From Orientallactaga sibirica (lineage: Eukaryota; Chordata; Mammalia; Rodentia; Dipodidae): DNA of 64,000 bases. The first letter of the stretch is position 1, and each line of letters opens with the position of its first letter. Below are positions 12,052-23,954 of the stretch, piece after piece. The DNA is taken from NCBI GenBank assembly GCA_036365145.1, contig JAEOAD010000034.1, forward strand, positions 16,831,501 to 16,895,500, written 5' to 3'. The notes under the pieces are model-generated. The model searched no databases and was not told the DNA's origin. It saw only the letters and a list, made by a program, of their open reading frames with translations. A program made the position numbers and the translations under genes.

Positions 12052-12500
12052 GTGTCTCAGGCAAGGGTAGGAACAGGGACAGTTCTCAGACAGAAATTCA
12101 CCTGGATTCCTAGCTTTCTCATTCTTGATGCTTCCATCTTTTGGTCAATTGTCCTCCTTGCCCTTCAAAGAAATAGGTGCCTACAATTCTGCTTGTTTTT
12201 ATTTCTATTAAAATCAGAATTACCATTAATAACAAGTGACAGAGAAAAAGTGATTATTGTATGCTTTGCCCTAAGTGGGACAACTATATCATGCATGTTA
12301 AGAGCCCCATGGAATAGAAGGAGTGCTGTGGAATGCCATCTTCTGAACACTTCATGGCCATTGCACTCAGGAACTCACAGCAGCTTTGGTTTCCTGCACA
12401 AGACTGAGCCCTTCAATGTTCCATCATGGATGGGGGAGGAGTCACATGACCCTGCTTCTATTAGCTATTAGCAGTTAAAGGTTGCTGAGGTAGTGAAAGT
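12052..12500 (+). other. Open frame region, probably repeat-derived
   Basis: A 139-codon open frame (12052-12471) is among the longest in the window. The second half carries phrases such as 'tttgccctaagtggga', 'catggccattgcactcagg' and 'aactcacagcagctttggt' that I associate with a dispersed rodent repeat, without being able to name it. The translation has no domain, signal peptide or splice-site framing. I treat it as non-coding. Confidence 0.35.
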
Positions 12501-12569
12501 CATGTTCTTCAGTAGCTGTTAATACTTGAGTAAGTAACCTCCACCTATCTCCATGCAAGCTATCCTAAT

Positions 12570-12816
12570 TTAAGTGACTTGGCCACAAAAATACCAAAGA
12601 AACATGAAAGTAGAAAGAGGATTAGTTAGACAAAAGAAGGCATTTAGTGCGACTGGGAAGGAGCATAAGAGAAGATAACGGGAATGAATGTGATCTAACA
12701 TACTATATATATGATATATAATGTTAGTTATATATAAAACATATATAATGTTATTTATATATATATATAATATATTTAGTATGTAAGAAAACATATATAT
12801 GGTATATTAGATCACA

Positions 12817-12861
<45 letters not shown>
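12570..12861. repeat. AT-rich palindromic tract with (TA)n
   Basis: From 12700 the sequence is made of alternating AT blocks (tatatgatatata, gttatatata, atatataatatattt) ending in a pure TA run at about 12821-12861. The blocks are self-complementary and could form cruciforms. No genes. Confidence 0.85.
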
Positions 12862-12864
<3 letters not shown>

Positions 12865-14884
12865 CAATTGCTTAAAGTAAAATAAAAAATGAAGTAACTG
12901 AAATGTATCATTGACTCTTGATTGAGTCTGGAATCACTGAGAATCTAAATAAACTCGAACCGTAGGATGGAAAGGATTATCTGCTGTGAAGAGAGCTGTT
13001 AGGCTCAGCAAGTCCTATATTGACTGCTGGCAGTGGTGTGATCACTTCCTGCACAGATGCCTAAAAGCAGACACTGGTTACATCACTAAAGTACATCCGT
13101 GCCACAGTGTTGCTGATCATAACCAGGACAGGTCAGGAACTCAGGTCTACACTGACATGCACCCATCCCACCTGACACTTCTCCCAGGGATCAGGGAGAA
13201 TGACCTACAGGTTCCCAGTAAATAGACATAGCTAAGGTAGAGACAGTCAACAACCCCAAATTTATCGCTCTCAGTTTCTTTAGGAAGCCAGACCTCTACA
13301 TGCAAGCTGATAGTGGCTTTGTGTGACTCAACAGTGACACCCAGTGTCTCTCTCTGTCAATCCCTGGTGGCTGTTCCCATAGGATCTTCTGAAGAATTCA
13401 TTTGTATCTCCAGCACCTTATACTGAAGCAACAGCAGGAGCCATGTCAAATTCAGTCCTGAATAAGACAAGCATGCTGATAAATCCCAGTTTATATTAAC
13501 ATAATCTTCTAACTGTTAGATTATATTCTTCCCTTTTGGTCCGGGTCTTATGTCAAACATGACACTGTTGTGGAGTTTTGTAGTGCGACATTGGAATCAC
13601 AAGGAAGTGATTATCTCCTTCCTATTTTGGGGCTAGATTTCATAGTATCTTGTTGTCTGTGCAACATACACACTTACCTGTACACATGCATGCATATGCA
13701 CAGGCACATTTGAGTTAGTAAGATTTAGATGTTAACTATGGGAATATGACCTAAAAGCAGGGATATAATAGGCCTGCATCACTATATGTAAGGCCAGACA
13801 AACACAGACACAGAAACAAATATTAATGGTTGATAATACAACCAGAGACAAGTCACCAGCATACTCCATGACATTTCACAAATCGGCATATAAATAAAAT
13901 GTGAGCTGAGGGTATTTAGCCAAAAAAACAACTGTCTCCACAGACAAGGAGAAAAGTAGGGACACTGTCCATCAAGTGTTGATATTGTATGGAAATGTCT
14001 TCATATCCAATCGTAAGGAACACTTTATAATGATTGAATCTACTGGAAAAATATTGTGCTACCAACATCATTGCCTCGGTGCAGCTATAGTGAAAATTCC
14101 AGGTCAGTAGAAAAGCAAATGGAAAATGGATATAGAAATTTTCTTGAGAAAATTTAATATAGAATACAGGGAGCTATTTGGACACAGGATCTAGGAGGTT
14201 GTTTGGAATCTTTCATAACCATCCTCATTTTAAATTCTAATTAAATAGATTTACTTCCTTTTCTTATCAGACTAAGATCCATTGCTTAGAGTCTATTAGT
14301 GGGTACAAGATGTGTCCTCCCTCCACTTATGTTCACACATCTGCTGCAAGGGAAAGAGATACCCTCTTGCCCTCCTTCATAAAGAACAGACTACTGCTAT
14401 CTAGTTTTTCATTCCTCCATGGTTTCTTTCCCAAGGACAAGAGGGTTAGGATAAAGATCTGATATTCAGGAAAGTCAACAGTGACTAGAGCTGAAAGTAT
14501 TGTATTATAAAAATGAATTATTCAAGGGAGAGATTGGCAGGTAAGTTATGATTGCTCAATGCACTGAATGACCCACAATCAAGAAGCTTGGAATGATGTC
14601 CTCCAATTAGAGAAGATATAACAAATAAATGAGAAGACAGACAAACTGGGATAGGACTGGCATCAGATATATTTAGAATAAGGGATGAGATCAGACCAGG
14701 TGGCAAGTGACTAAGCAAAATCACAAGGTGCTAGGCAGGTAAGGTGAAATTCTGGGTGACTCATAAGATGAAACAAGAGTTCCACTCTGGGACTGCAATA
14801 GCACACCCTCCCCTAGTTCTAAGCTTGAGTGCCCATTGAGAAAGTCTCAACTCCTGGGAATAGCCTGGGCTTTGATATATGAAC
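12862..14884. other. Unassigned unique sequence
   Basis: Two kilobases with only short frames (12986-13225, 14518-14724 antisense), no motif and no repeat family I can name. A CA/TG-rich patch at about 13668-13705 is low complexity. Confidence 0.5.
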
Positions 14885-15080
14885 TTGAATTCTACTTTAG
14901 GCACTTGTCAGTGATGTGAATTAAGATGATTCACTAGCCCTCCTGTATCCTTCTTTCCCTTATTTATAAAATAGGAACATCTGTATTGACCTGATGCCAT
15001 TCTTTTGAGAACAGAAGATACAGTATACATAATGTTCCTAAATATAATGCCCCATGCATTGTAGTTATTTAGCAATGACT
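14885..15080 (+). repeat. MIR SINE fragment, sense
   Basis: 'tctactttaggcacttgtcagtgatgtgaa' then 'cctcctgtatccttctttcccttatttataaaatagga' matches the order of a MIR core (tgactttgggcaa.. cctcagtttcctcatctgtaaaatggga), followed by a decayed 3' end. Confidence 0.65.
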
Positions 15081-15234
15081 GTCAATGTTCTAACAAAACA
15101 AGGTAGGCCTTGAGCACGAAATGGACCATGGAACCACCTCTCAGACAAACATGAGCACTTGTGGAAAAGATGGATTCAGATGTATTGTTGATAAGTTTAT
15201 TCTTTGCCCTGGTAAAGCTGATTTGACAGATTAA

Positions 15235-15388
15235 AGGTTTATTTATTTTTGCTTTTGTGGTGTTGTGTTTTATTTTGTTTGAAACAGGCTCTTGACAGGT
15301 AGCTCAGGCTATTCTTGAACTCGAGGTCCTCCAGTTTCAGCCTCCTGGATTCTGAGATTACAAATGTGTACCACTATGTCCGTCTAAA
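15235..15388 (-). mobile_element. B1 SINE, antisense
   Basis: 7SL-derived rodent SINE in reverse: a T-rich left end with 'gaaacaggctcttgacaggtagctcaggctattcttgaactcgag', 'gtcctccagtttcagcctcctggattctgagattacaaatgtgtaccactatgtc'. All standard antisense B1 blocks are present with moderate divergence. Confidence 0.85.
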
Positions 15389-16680
15389 AGTTTTTGTTTC
15401 AGTTCTCAAATGACATGGAGAAAGGCAATAGCTTCAGTGCTTTTGTGTCAAATATCCGTTTTTTAAAATTTTGTTTTCAGTTAATATGATCGCATCCTAC
15501 TGTGTGGCCTCTGATCTTTGCTGTAGCAACCAGCCAGACTCAGGTGTGACCTCACTATGCACCTCTTGCTTTTTATCCTCTTCTGCAATCACTAGTCCCC
15601 TGTAAGAAACTGCCCCAATATTCTGGACCCTGAACAAACTGCAGAGTGGTTCTTGAGAACCTGAGGTTTTTATTTTTCATCTCTTTTTGCCTGCTTCACT
15701 TTTCAAAACCTCCACTCATATACTCTAATATGAAGTATTTGAAAATCAAGTATTTAAACAAAATTCATGGTGTAAGGCTCTCATAGTTAATGGGGAATGC
15801 AAGCTATGCTGGCCGAGAGTAGGAAGGACTCTACAACATTAGCACTACAGAGCTGGTTAAGATATCAAGGATGCCCATATTTCATGGATGGTTATAGAAA
15901 TAGAGGCGGGAACTATTTCACAGTTGCACATCTAGGGAGCTTTTGTAAAGGGGATTCAAAATGCAAAAATGAGAACAACTTAGGGGATGAGGCAAAAGTA
16001 CCGAGGAAGGAAGACAAGCTTGCCTGGGTGATAGCAGAGAAAAAGAACAAGCCTTTAAAATCTCTTAGCACAAAGGGATGACATGTATTGAATTTGCCCT
16101 GTCAGCAAAGCAGAGTGCAATATCCACCCTGATAAATGCCAGGTTGCCTTGCTGACACTCGATAAAGGGTCCCCCCAGCAAGAGAGCAGCTGCCAAGATG
16201 GGGTGATGGTATCACTGGGTATCTTCCTATCTGTTGTTCTCCAGTGTGTTGGGGGGGGGGGCAGCAACTAATTGAGAGTTTGTAGGATAAAGAGCAAATT
16301 AGCAAGGTAAAAGGTTAAGACCCTATTTTCATCATGAATGTATACAGCTGGCTTTTTCTCTAACATTTGAGCACCTAGCTGTATAGAAATGTAAATCATT
16401 TTGTTTTTGTTTTTACCTGCTTCAGTTATTTTGTGTCTGAACATTATAAAATGGTATCAAATGTGCATCTCATAATAATTAGTGTTATGATCCTTGATTC
16501 CTTTTTGCATGTTTGCATATTTATGTGTATAAATATACACATAGATATTGTATGTGTGCATATTTGTGAATATATATATATGGTATATAAACATGCATGT
16601 CCTATATAGTCCACATATAGTTATTGAAATCATTGATAATATCATCAGATCTCATACTTACAATTGACTTTTATGATTAT
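15389..16680. other. Unassigned sequence with G-run
   Basis: An open frame of 94 codons at 15797-16081 has no recognised domain. A run of 12 or more G lies at about 16249-16261. An AT-rich patch at 16500-16640 contains short TATATA runs. No gene supported. Confidence 0.45.
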
Positions 16681-16689
16681 ATTTATTTA

Positions 16690-16825
16690 TTTATTGTTGA
16701 GACAGATTTTCAAATAGTAAAGACTTGCTTCAAATTTACTATGTAAGTGATTCTGGCTTTGAACAGATTCCTCTGCTTCCACCTCCCAAGAGCATAACAG
16801 CTTTGTGCCCACACCTTAATATCTC
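16690..16825 (-). repeat. Degraded B1-like SINE, antisense
   Basis: 'gttgagacagattttcaaat..ttactatgtaagtgattctggctttgaacagattcctctgcttccacctcccaagagcataacagctttgtgcccacacc' keeps antisense B1 block order (gagacaggg, tagcccaggctg, cctctgcctcc, ggcgtgcaccac) with many changes. Confidence 0.6.
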
Positions 16826-16879
16826 CTCACCTTTTTTACATGAAAAATTTGGTGACATATAACTTATTTAAAATTTATA

Positions 16880-18236
16880 TATTTATTTTTTAGCATTTTC
16901 ACAATTATTTTTATTGATAATTTCAATAGTTATAGACAATAGACCCTGGTAATCCCCCCCTTTTCCCTTTGCAACTCCACTCTCCATTATACCCCTTCCC
17001 CTTCTTAATCAGTCTCTCTTTTATTTTGATGTCATCTTATTTTCCTCCTATCATGATGCTCTTTTGTAGGTGGTGTCAGGCACTGTGAGGTCATGGATAT
17101 ACAGGCCATTCTGTGTCTGAAAGAGTGTATTGTAAGAAGTTCTACCCTTTCTTTGGCTCTTACATTCTTTTCACCACCTCTTCTGCAATGGACCCTGAGC
17201 TTTGGAAGGTATGAAGATTCTTGTTTTATATTCCCTGTCCACCAACCTGCTTCTTCTGCTGGTCCCCCTGAGTGGGGCTATTGGTATTTCTTGTGGGGTC
17301 CTGAAGCCCTCAATCTATAGCTGTGGGGAAGGGGCAGTGTCTGAGGCTAATCTTACCCATTATGTGGCTCTTACAATTTTTCTGCCACTTCTTTGGCAAT
17401 GATCTCTAAACCTTGGTAGGTGTGTTAGAATGTTGAAATCTCCTTTAGTGTTAAGTTCTCGGTAGCTTCTGGATCTCTGTTTTGATGTGGCTTGATTGAC
17501 CATGATGTCTGTCACCATTTTCCTGGAACTGGTTTTCAGTCTAGCAGTGAGAACAGTCCTCTTGTTACCACTTCCTCTACAATGACTCTGGGGCTCCTCA
17601 GATGTGGTGCAGTTGACCCATCTTGTGGTTATCAGTCAGCTATCTTTTCTTATAGTATTGATGTATCCTGGATCTTCACAGTATTTTCTACCATCTGTAA
17701 GATAATACAGATTCTCTAACCAAAACAAGACAAGCTTAGTTATTTGAGAGACTTATTGATGTGTAATCCCCCTCCTCTTAGCCAAAGAGCAGTGGAGGTT
17801 CTCTTTGGAGTCGATTTTTTTTTAATCCATGGGAATCTGGCTTGGTTCCCAGTACCAGGTAGGAGTTTTCCTCTATGTACCCCTATTGTACTCATGTGTA
17901 CTTCTTACCTGGCTGGTTTACATCTTATCTGGCAGGATCTCCTGTTTATTCACACTGTTGGCAACCATTATAACACCCAGAAGCTTCCATAGCACTTTCC
18001 AGGCTATGAGGGCTAGCCAGTGGAAACTGGCTGTCCTCTCAGTTTTAGTATGGTCTCTCTATGTCCTGTAACCACAGGTTGTGGTGTGTCAGCATTAGAG
18101 CCTTGCCTTTTTCTCTTGCAGGTAACCAAGTACTTTGGCATTGGTTGGCATTATTTGGGGGACCAAGTGGGTCTCCCTGACTAAGAACTCCCTGTGGGTA
18201 GTAACCCAATTCTGGTCCTGGATGGAACTTTTTATA
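16880..18236 (-). mobile_element. L1 3'-UTR block, antisense
   Basis: About 1.35 kb of LINE-1 3'UTR in reverse. Its left end (the L1 3' terminus) is 'tagcattttcacaattatttttattgataat'. Blocks such as 'cagattctctaacca', 'agccaaagagcagtgg' and 'gtaacccaattctgg' recur in the same order at 56200-57250, where the sequence runs on into antisense ORF2; that is the basis for the L1 assignment. The short open frames here (17093-18071) are translations of the UTR and not genes. Confidence 0.8.
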
Positions 18237-18689
18237 TGCAAGTTTATATAATTATTTTACCCTTACCTCTTTTTTCAAGTTATCACAAAGTTGGTTTTTG
18301 TTTTATCACTGCAATGCTCTTTTTCACAAGATGCAAATTCTTAAATAATTTTTCTGAATAATCTGAAGAAAAAACCCAGAATGAATGACCAACCCACTAA
18401 GCCCATGTGAAGACACTGTTGTGTGTCACAACTGAGCAGATAAAAGGCAGCATTTAGAAAGTATTTGTATTTGTAAAAATGACAGTGATCAAAACTTGTC
18501 TTTATATTTCACCCCTGTCTTTAGGGAAAGGACAACATGACCTGCTGCCTTGGCTTATTAGTGTAGGCAGCAATTTTACATAATTTCTTTATTTCTCAGG
18601 ACTGCACTGCTCAAGAATTGCAGCATTACAAAATCCTATGTTTGTCTCCTGAAGAATGTCTTTTAGTACATCAAATTCTTCTGTATAAA
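18237..18689. other. Unassigned unique sequence
   Basis: No repeat or coding signature seen. Confidence 0.5.
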
Positions 18690-18701
18690 ATTGTGCATAC
18701 T

Positions 18702-18940
18702 GGGCTGGAGAGATGGCTTAGCGGTTAAGGCGCCTGCCTCCTAAGCCTAAGAATGCTGGTTCCAATCTCCAGGTCCCACGTTTAGCCAGATGCAAAGTGA
18801 TGCAATGGCACAATGCCACACTTGACCACAAGGGGCGCACACATCTGGATTTCATTGGCAGCAGCTGAGAGGCTGCTGGTGTGCCCATCTCTATCTGTCT
18901 TCCTCTCCCTCTGTCTCTCTCTGTATCTCTCTCGAAAAAA
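18702..18940 (+). mobile_element. DIP-type tRNA SINE, long subfamily
   Basis: Well-preserved long form: head 'gggctggagagatggctta', no internal duplication after 'aatgctggttcc', the long-form insert (GCAAAGTGATGCAATGGCAC-type), a CT tract and an A-rich end. A perfect 12-bp duplication 'attgtgcatact' at 18690-18701 and 18941-18952 defines the insertion. Confidence 0.95.
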
Positions 18941-18952
18941 ATTGTGCATACT

Positions 18953-19366
18953 TTCTTACTATAGTCTGCTTTACATAGCATGTGATATATGAATGCCCAT
19001 GATATTTTATAGCACTTAATATATATAATTATTTAGCTAATATCTTACTTTAATGATGAAGGACAGAAATGTGAGAACACATCTCTGTTTTTTATAACTA
19101 TATTCTATTAATTGGTATAGGATGTACAACTCTTCTTTTGGGTTCTTCTAACATTTTTTAATTTTCTGATTAATATATATATTTATATGTTATTATATAT
19201 AATTATATGAATATAATAATATTATATACATTTAACATAGTTTTCTATAGTAAATATATGTGCATAAATATATATTTTTTCACTGTTACTGAAGGAATTA
19301 TAAAATTATATATCATAATTTTGAAGGGTTTTAGGCAGAATTTTAACAATAGCTAATTAGAATATC
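18953..19366. other. AT-rich unassigned sequence
   Basis: Dominated by TATAT and ATTATAT blocks (19170-19310). No genes. Confidence 0.6.
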
Positions 19367-19742
19367 CAAGCTTGGCTAGCATTTCTAATCCTCCATCCTT
19401 TCCCTCATGAGTGTTGGGATTAGACTTGTGTGTCACCAGACCCACTCCTATATATCATTATGAGCAGTGAAAACTTTATTTTTCATGTTTTGAAGTAGGG
19501 CCTCACATTAGTCCAGGCATGCCTCAGACTCATGGAAATCCTCTTACTTCAGCCTCTTGGGCTCTGGTGTAAGACACCATGTCTATGAAATGCTTTTGTT
19601 TCCTTGAGATGGGATTTTATGTAGCTCATGTGGGACTCAAGTCCACTATCTACATGAAGGTGACCACCAACTCTGGGTCCGCCTGCTTTTACCTTCCATA
19701 TGCTAGGATTACAGCTGTAACATCTCATGCCCAGCTTTGGTC
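19367..19742 (-). repeat. Cluster of B1-derived monomers, antisense
   Basis: Three B1-type pieces in a row, all antisense: 19367-19450 ('atcctccatcc...gtgttgggattagacttgtgtg'), about 19480-19590 ('aagtagggcctcacattagtcc...cttcagcctcttgggctctgg') and about 19592-19742 ('gagatgggattttatgtagctcatgtgggactcaag...gctaggattacagctgtaac'). Each keeps the antisense B1 block order. Confidence 0.7.
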
Positions 19743-21574
19743 AGTGCCTTTAGAACCTCAGTATGTGGGTATGTGAAATAGTATTGAAGTTATGACAATC
19801 AGAAAAAGTGAGGTTAAGAATTACCTTCCACTTTACAGATTCTTTTTTATTTCTTGATAAAATGCAGTTTGAGTAAAATTTATTGGAAAGTAAAAGTGAT
19901 AGGATGCCACAAATGTACTGAAAATGCTGGTTCCAATAACTTCTTGATTCATGGACAAAACAAAATTACATGGGTTAGAGTGACTTGACCAACGTTTATT
20001 TTTTCCTATTGAACATTTAAGTCACAAACAAAGATCCCGTTATTTTTTGGGTCCTTTTAATAACAGCTTGCAATTGCTTCCAGTCATATTCAAGCTTTCT
20101 TGGTAACTAAAAAAAAAAAAAAAAAAAAAACTGATTATAACCTTAGCATAGTAACTACATTAGCTCAAAGATTTGGTACATTTACATCTTTTATTTCTTT
20201 TTGACACACTCTTGTTATATTTCTGTTTTAACAATCTTATTCTACATTTTAAATACTTTCTAGAATCATAAATAACTCAAATACAATTTAGCCATATTCA
20301 TTTTTCATATGGAAGGTATATTTTTTTCCATTACTTACATACATACTTCTGATAGTTCTCCATTTTTACCAGACATTCAGTCTTTATCTGCTGAAACTGT
20401 TCAGAATCTCTAAGTTACTCTTGTCAAGTTCTATCCTAAAGGCTAAAAGCTGCGTTCCTACAACAAAGGACCAAGCTCTGCAGAAGTTCAAAATGGGGCC
20501 ACAGTGCTTGCTAAATTGTCAGGGACAGGAGAAGAAGAAAGCCATTCTTGACATAGTTGGCCATGCTGAATTCTGTACAATAACTAGGAATCCCAACAGG
20601 TGACTGACATGAAACAACAGACAGTATCTACAATATGCTTGTGCTCTTCACAGTACTGATGTGCATCTCACGCAACCTTGACCTGAGGTGGATGATATCT
20701 AGACTAATTCACACATGGGGAAGTGAGATTTCAGAATGGTTACATTGTAAGCAAGAGTCTGGCTGTGATGGGAATTAAAGACTTAATGATTCCCAGACAC
20801 TTGCCCTAGAAAGGATGGTTCTAAAGATACAAGTCCAATAGCAGCCAAGAACCCCAAAATACAGAAGATGAACTCTCCCAAAAAGGGAGCAATAATGTTA
20901 TGATCTTTCAGTGAAACTACTGGTGAGTTTCCCAGTAAACTTATACTGATGTCCACATAACCCATCTGTGAATTTGAACAATGAAAAGGTACGGCTTGAA
21001 GCCACAAACCGTAATCATCAGGTTTAGATTGGATATGGCCAAAACTAGAAGTAAGGGATTCAACACTAGTTTTTGTTTATTTTCTTCAGACATATTTGGC
21101 ACACATGTAAATTACAAGTTTATTGTCATATTACTCTTCTAGAAATCAGTTGTCCCATGTCAATACACACAAGTACTCCCTCAAGTGTTTTTTCACATAG
21201 GCAGCCTTCTCATCAGGACTGAGATAAAGACAATGTGACTTCTACTCTAGCATCTGTATCACTATAGGAATGAGATCTTTATTGCCCCTTAATTGCCCTC
21301 ATCTCTCTGATTTCATGACTAACTTCATTCATAGCCCCAAAGATTTTCTCAGTATGTAGCTAGGGCACCCTGAAAGTGTCAAGGAGCTGCTGTTCTTTGG
21401 CAGTAACCAATGAAGGCCACTAAAACTGAGGGTATTTCTGGCACTAACAAATGAGATTCACTAAACAACAAGGGATAGGATTGGTGGGTGCCTTCCCCAA
21501 TACCCTCACACCTTGGTGGGATAGCTCTGAAGAACATTCTACATCTACTCAAAAAGTGCCAGTATCCTATAGAG
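19743..21574. other. Mostly unassigned; A-run and possible MIR
   Basis: A pure A run of about 21 bp lies at 20109-20130. Around 20650-20770 a 'cttgacctgaggtggatgatatc...gaagtgagatttcagaatggttacattgtaag' stretch vaguely follows antisense MIR order; I would not insist on it. No coding gene recognised. Confidence 0.45.
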
Positions 21575-21880
21575 GTTGTTGTGGTTTGATGGTAAATGTT
21601 TTCCAGAGCTGGTCCCCAGCTGATGGCTCTGTGAAAATTGTGAAAACATTAGTCATGGGGAGCCTTGTTAGAGGAAGTGGAGCACTGGGAGTGGGCCTGG
21701 AGAATTTACAGCTTAGTCCCATTTTCTGTTTGCTCTCTCTGCTTCCTAACTATGGATGCAATGCAACCAGCTGTCTCTTGCTACCATGCCTTCTCTATTA
21801 TGATGGACTAAATACCCTACACGTATAAGGTGAAATAGACCCTTCTTTCCTTAGGCTGTTTCTTGTCAGTTAATTAGACA
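21575..21880 (+). mobile_element. Solo LTR, ERVL-MaLR type, sense
   Basis: Begins with a 'ttgtggtttgatggtaaatg' segment like the other MaLR-type starts in the window. It contains 'tcctaactatggatgcaatg' and 'gatggactaaataccct', and ends '..gtcagttaattagaca'. 'tagag' occurs at 21570-21574 and 21881-21885, a candidate 5-bp target duplication. The usual first TG is not intact if that duplication is right. Confidence 0.5.
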
Positions 21881-21910
21881 TAGAGATAAGGAAAAATAAG
21901 TATTACCAGT

Positions 21911-22262
21911 GTGTTGCAGTGACCTTCTTAATGCTGGAACAAACATCTGTCCAGAAGCAGCTTAAGGGAGAGAAGGGTTTATTTCAGGTTTCCAGATTCC
22001 AGGAGAAATTTCATCATGGCAGAAGAACCTGGCTTACTCCAACATACATCAACAGCCAAGAGAGGAAACCAACACTAACAAGCACAAACAACCAGACTCA
22101 AGCTGGGCTGTGCACACCTAGTAGGACTGGATTCAGGATCCATCCCCAGTGATACACCTCTTTCAGTCGGGCTCCACCTGCCAAAGACTAAGTAAGAAGC
22201 TTACTCTTAATGAAAAATACCTCAGACTACGGAAAACATATATTTACTTTCAAACCATCACA
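21911..22262 (-). mobile_element. LTR, ERVL-MaLR type, antisense
   Basis: Reverse of the MaLR-type pattern: the right end 'ttcaaaccatcaca' is the complement of a TGTGATGGTTTGAA start. Internal blocks ('agaagcagcttaagggag', 'ggtttatttcaggtttccagattccagg', 'ggctccacctgcc') parallel those at 41401, 50848 and 51340. It lies within 35 bp of the sense LTR just upstream. Confidence 0.5.
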
Positions 22263-23747
22263 CAAGTTTAAGCTGTGAATCAACAAATTATTTGTTCTTA
22301 CCTTGTCATTTAACTTCACACCTTTTCTGGCAAACTTTCTAATATTGTCTCCCAAAGGAGCTTCCTTTTGCTAAGTCCAAATCTCAATATTTGATTTGAT
22401 GAATAGAAGTGAGTTTAGAGAATAAGTTTCCAAATGATTTCTGAGATGCTACAATTACTGGTCAGATTAAATAAAGGAATGATTGCTGCTTTAGGAGATA
22501 ATGATTACACGGGGTGTATTGTAACATCTTACTCACTAAGAGTTTCTTAGGTGCTGAATTGAAGACAGATTCAGGGAGCTGAAGATAAAAAAAGATGGCC
22601 TTTGTAACAGCTCTGGAACTTTAAAGATATTGAGACAATGGTAATAATAAGGTGTTGGAATCAGGAATCAGTTGAATTTTGCTAAATGTCCTAGAAGTTC
22701 ATATTTACATATATAATTAGTTCAATCACTTTCAATTCACAGTGCCCTCCATGACAGCATTTCTAAGCCATAAGAGGCTGACTGACGAACAAGTGAAAAG
22801 TTAGACTGATGTTTTTCTCCTAAATCAAAGCTCCCTTAAATAGAGAGCAGGCAGCAGGAAGCAGCTCATCAGTATCAGCAGCCAGAGGGGAAAAGACCAT
22901 GAAAATCAGGGCTAGTATTAAATATACAGCTATGCAAAGAAGCTAAAACTATGACTATGTAGTCCCATTAGGATGCCTGTAGTAGTTATGTGTTATCTTA
23001 AGGAACAGAACTCAGACTTGGAGAAAGAGAGACTATATGAGTGCTTTGAGAATGTAAAAATCCCTTGATTATCATGGATTCTCCAAACTGAAGATTCTAG
23101 CTTTGTTCACCTGCTACTGTCCACACCTAGAGACTCACCTAGGGCAGATGTTTCTCAGGAAGTTGTCCTCAACAATTTGGTTTTCTTTGCTCTCTGTGTG
23201 TATACAGATAATTCTAGAGTGACAGCTTGGGAATGCTGAAGTGAGGAGACAGTGGAGGAGCAGCCAGGTTTGATTAATATAATCAATGAAGATGCAGGAG
23301 AGAAATATGGGAGTCAATCTTGAGTGTGAAATGGTGTTCTCTGTAAGAGGAGTTTCACTTTGTGAATCTTGGGTACTTGCACATGACTAAGGGTTTCATA
23401 TAAAAGAAAAGTAAAACTTGCACAGATCTTAGTAAAGGATGAGTCATTTGGACATAGACATGCTAGTTTAAGAGAAATAAGCAAGATGCACTAGAACTGC
23501 CTTAGTAAAGTGTTGAAAAGAGAGTTAGAGAGCTATGTGGAAATGTCACAAGGAATACATCAGGTAAGGACAGAGAACTGTTCTGCAATGGTGCTTCCAA
23601 GATGATCCCACAAGAAACAGTCATTGAGAAATCCATGCTATATGTGTAAACAATACATGTATATAGTCACTTTAAAATTATGTTTATATATTTAAATAAA
23701 GAATAAACTGTGGGAATATTGTGTTAATAGCATTAAAAGGGTTAAAT
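22263..23747. other. Unassigned unique sequence
   Basis: No repeat family, coding exon or RNA gene recognised. A short antisense frame at 23135-23317 has no family motif. Confidence 0.5.
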
Positions 23748-23950
23748 TTGGGTTGGGGAGATGGACCATCAGTTAAAGGCCCTTGCTGGCAGAGCCCGAT
23801 GGCAAAGGTTTAATTCCTCAGTACCCACATAAAGCCAACTGCACAGTGTGGCACATGACCTGAGTCTGTAGTTTATTTGCAGTGTCAGGAGTCCCTAGCA
23901 TGCTCATAATATCCTCATTTATCTTGTTCTCTCTCTCAAAAAATAAATAT
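23748..23950 (+). mobile_element. DIP-type tRNA SINE, short, diverged
   Basis: Head 'gggttggggagatggaccatcag', then 'gccaactgcacagtgtggcac', 'gtagtttatttgcagtgtcagg', CT tract and 'aaaaaataaatat' end. It abuts the 3' end of the antisense L1 that follows. Confidence 0.8.
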
Positions 23951-23954
23951 TTTC

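Noticed and set aside
12052..12471. 139-codon open frame as a possible gene
   Set aside because: No domain, no splice or promoter context, and its second half looks like a dispersed repeat. One frame of this length is not surprising in 64 kb.
15797..16081. 94-codon frame as a small gene
   Set aside because: No recognised domain, no splice framing and no evidence beyond length.
17093..18071. Chain of short sense-strand frames as exons of a secreted protein
   Set aside because: The whole interval is antisense L1 3'UTR, and the same blocks recur at 56-57 kb.
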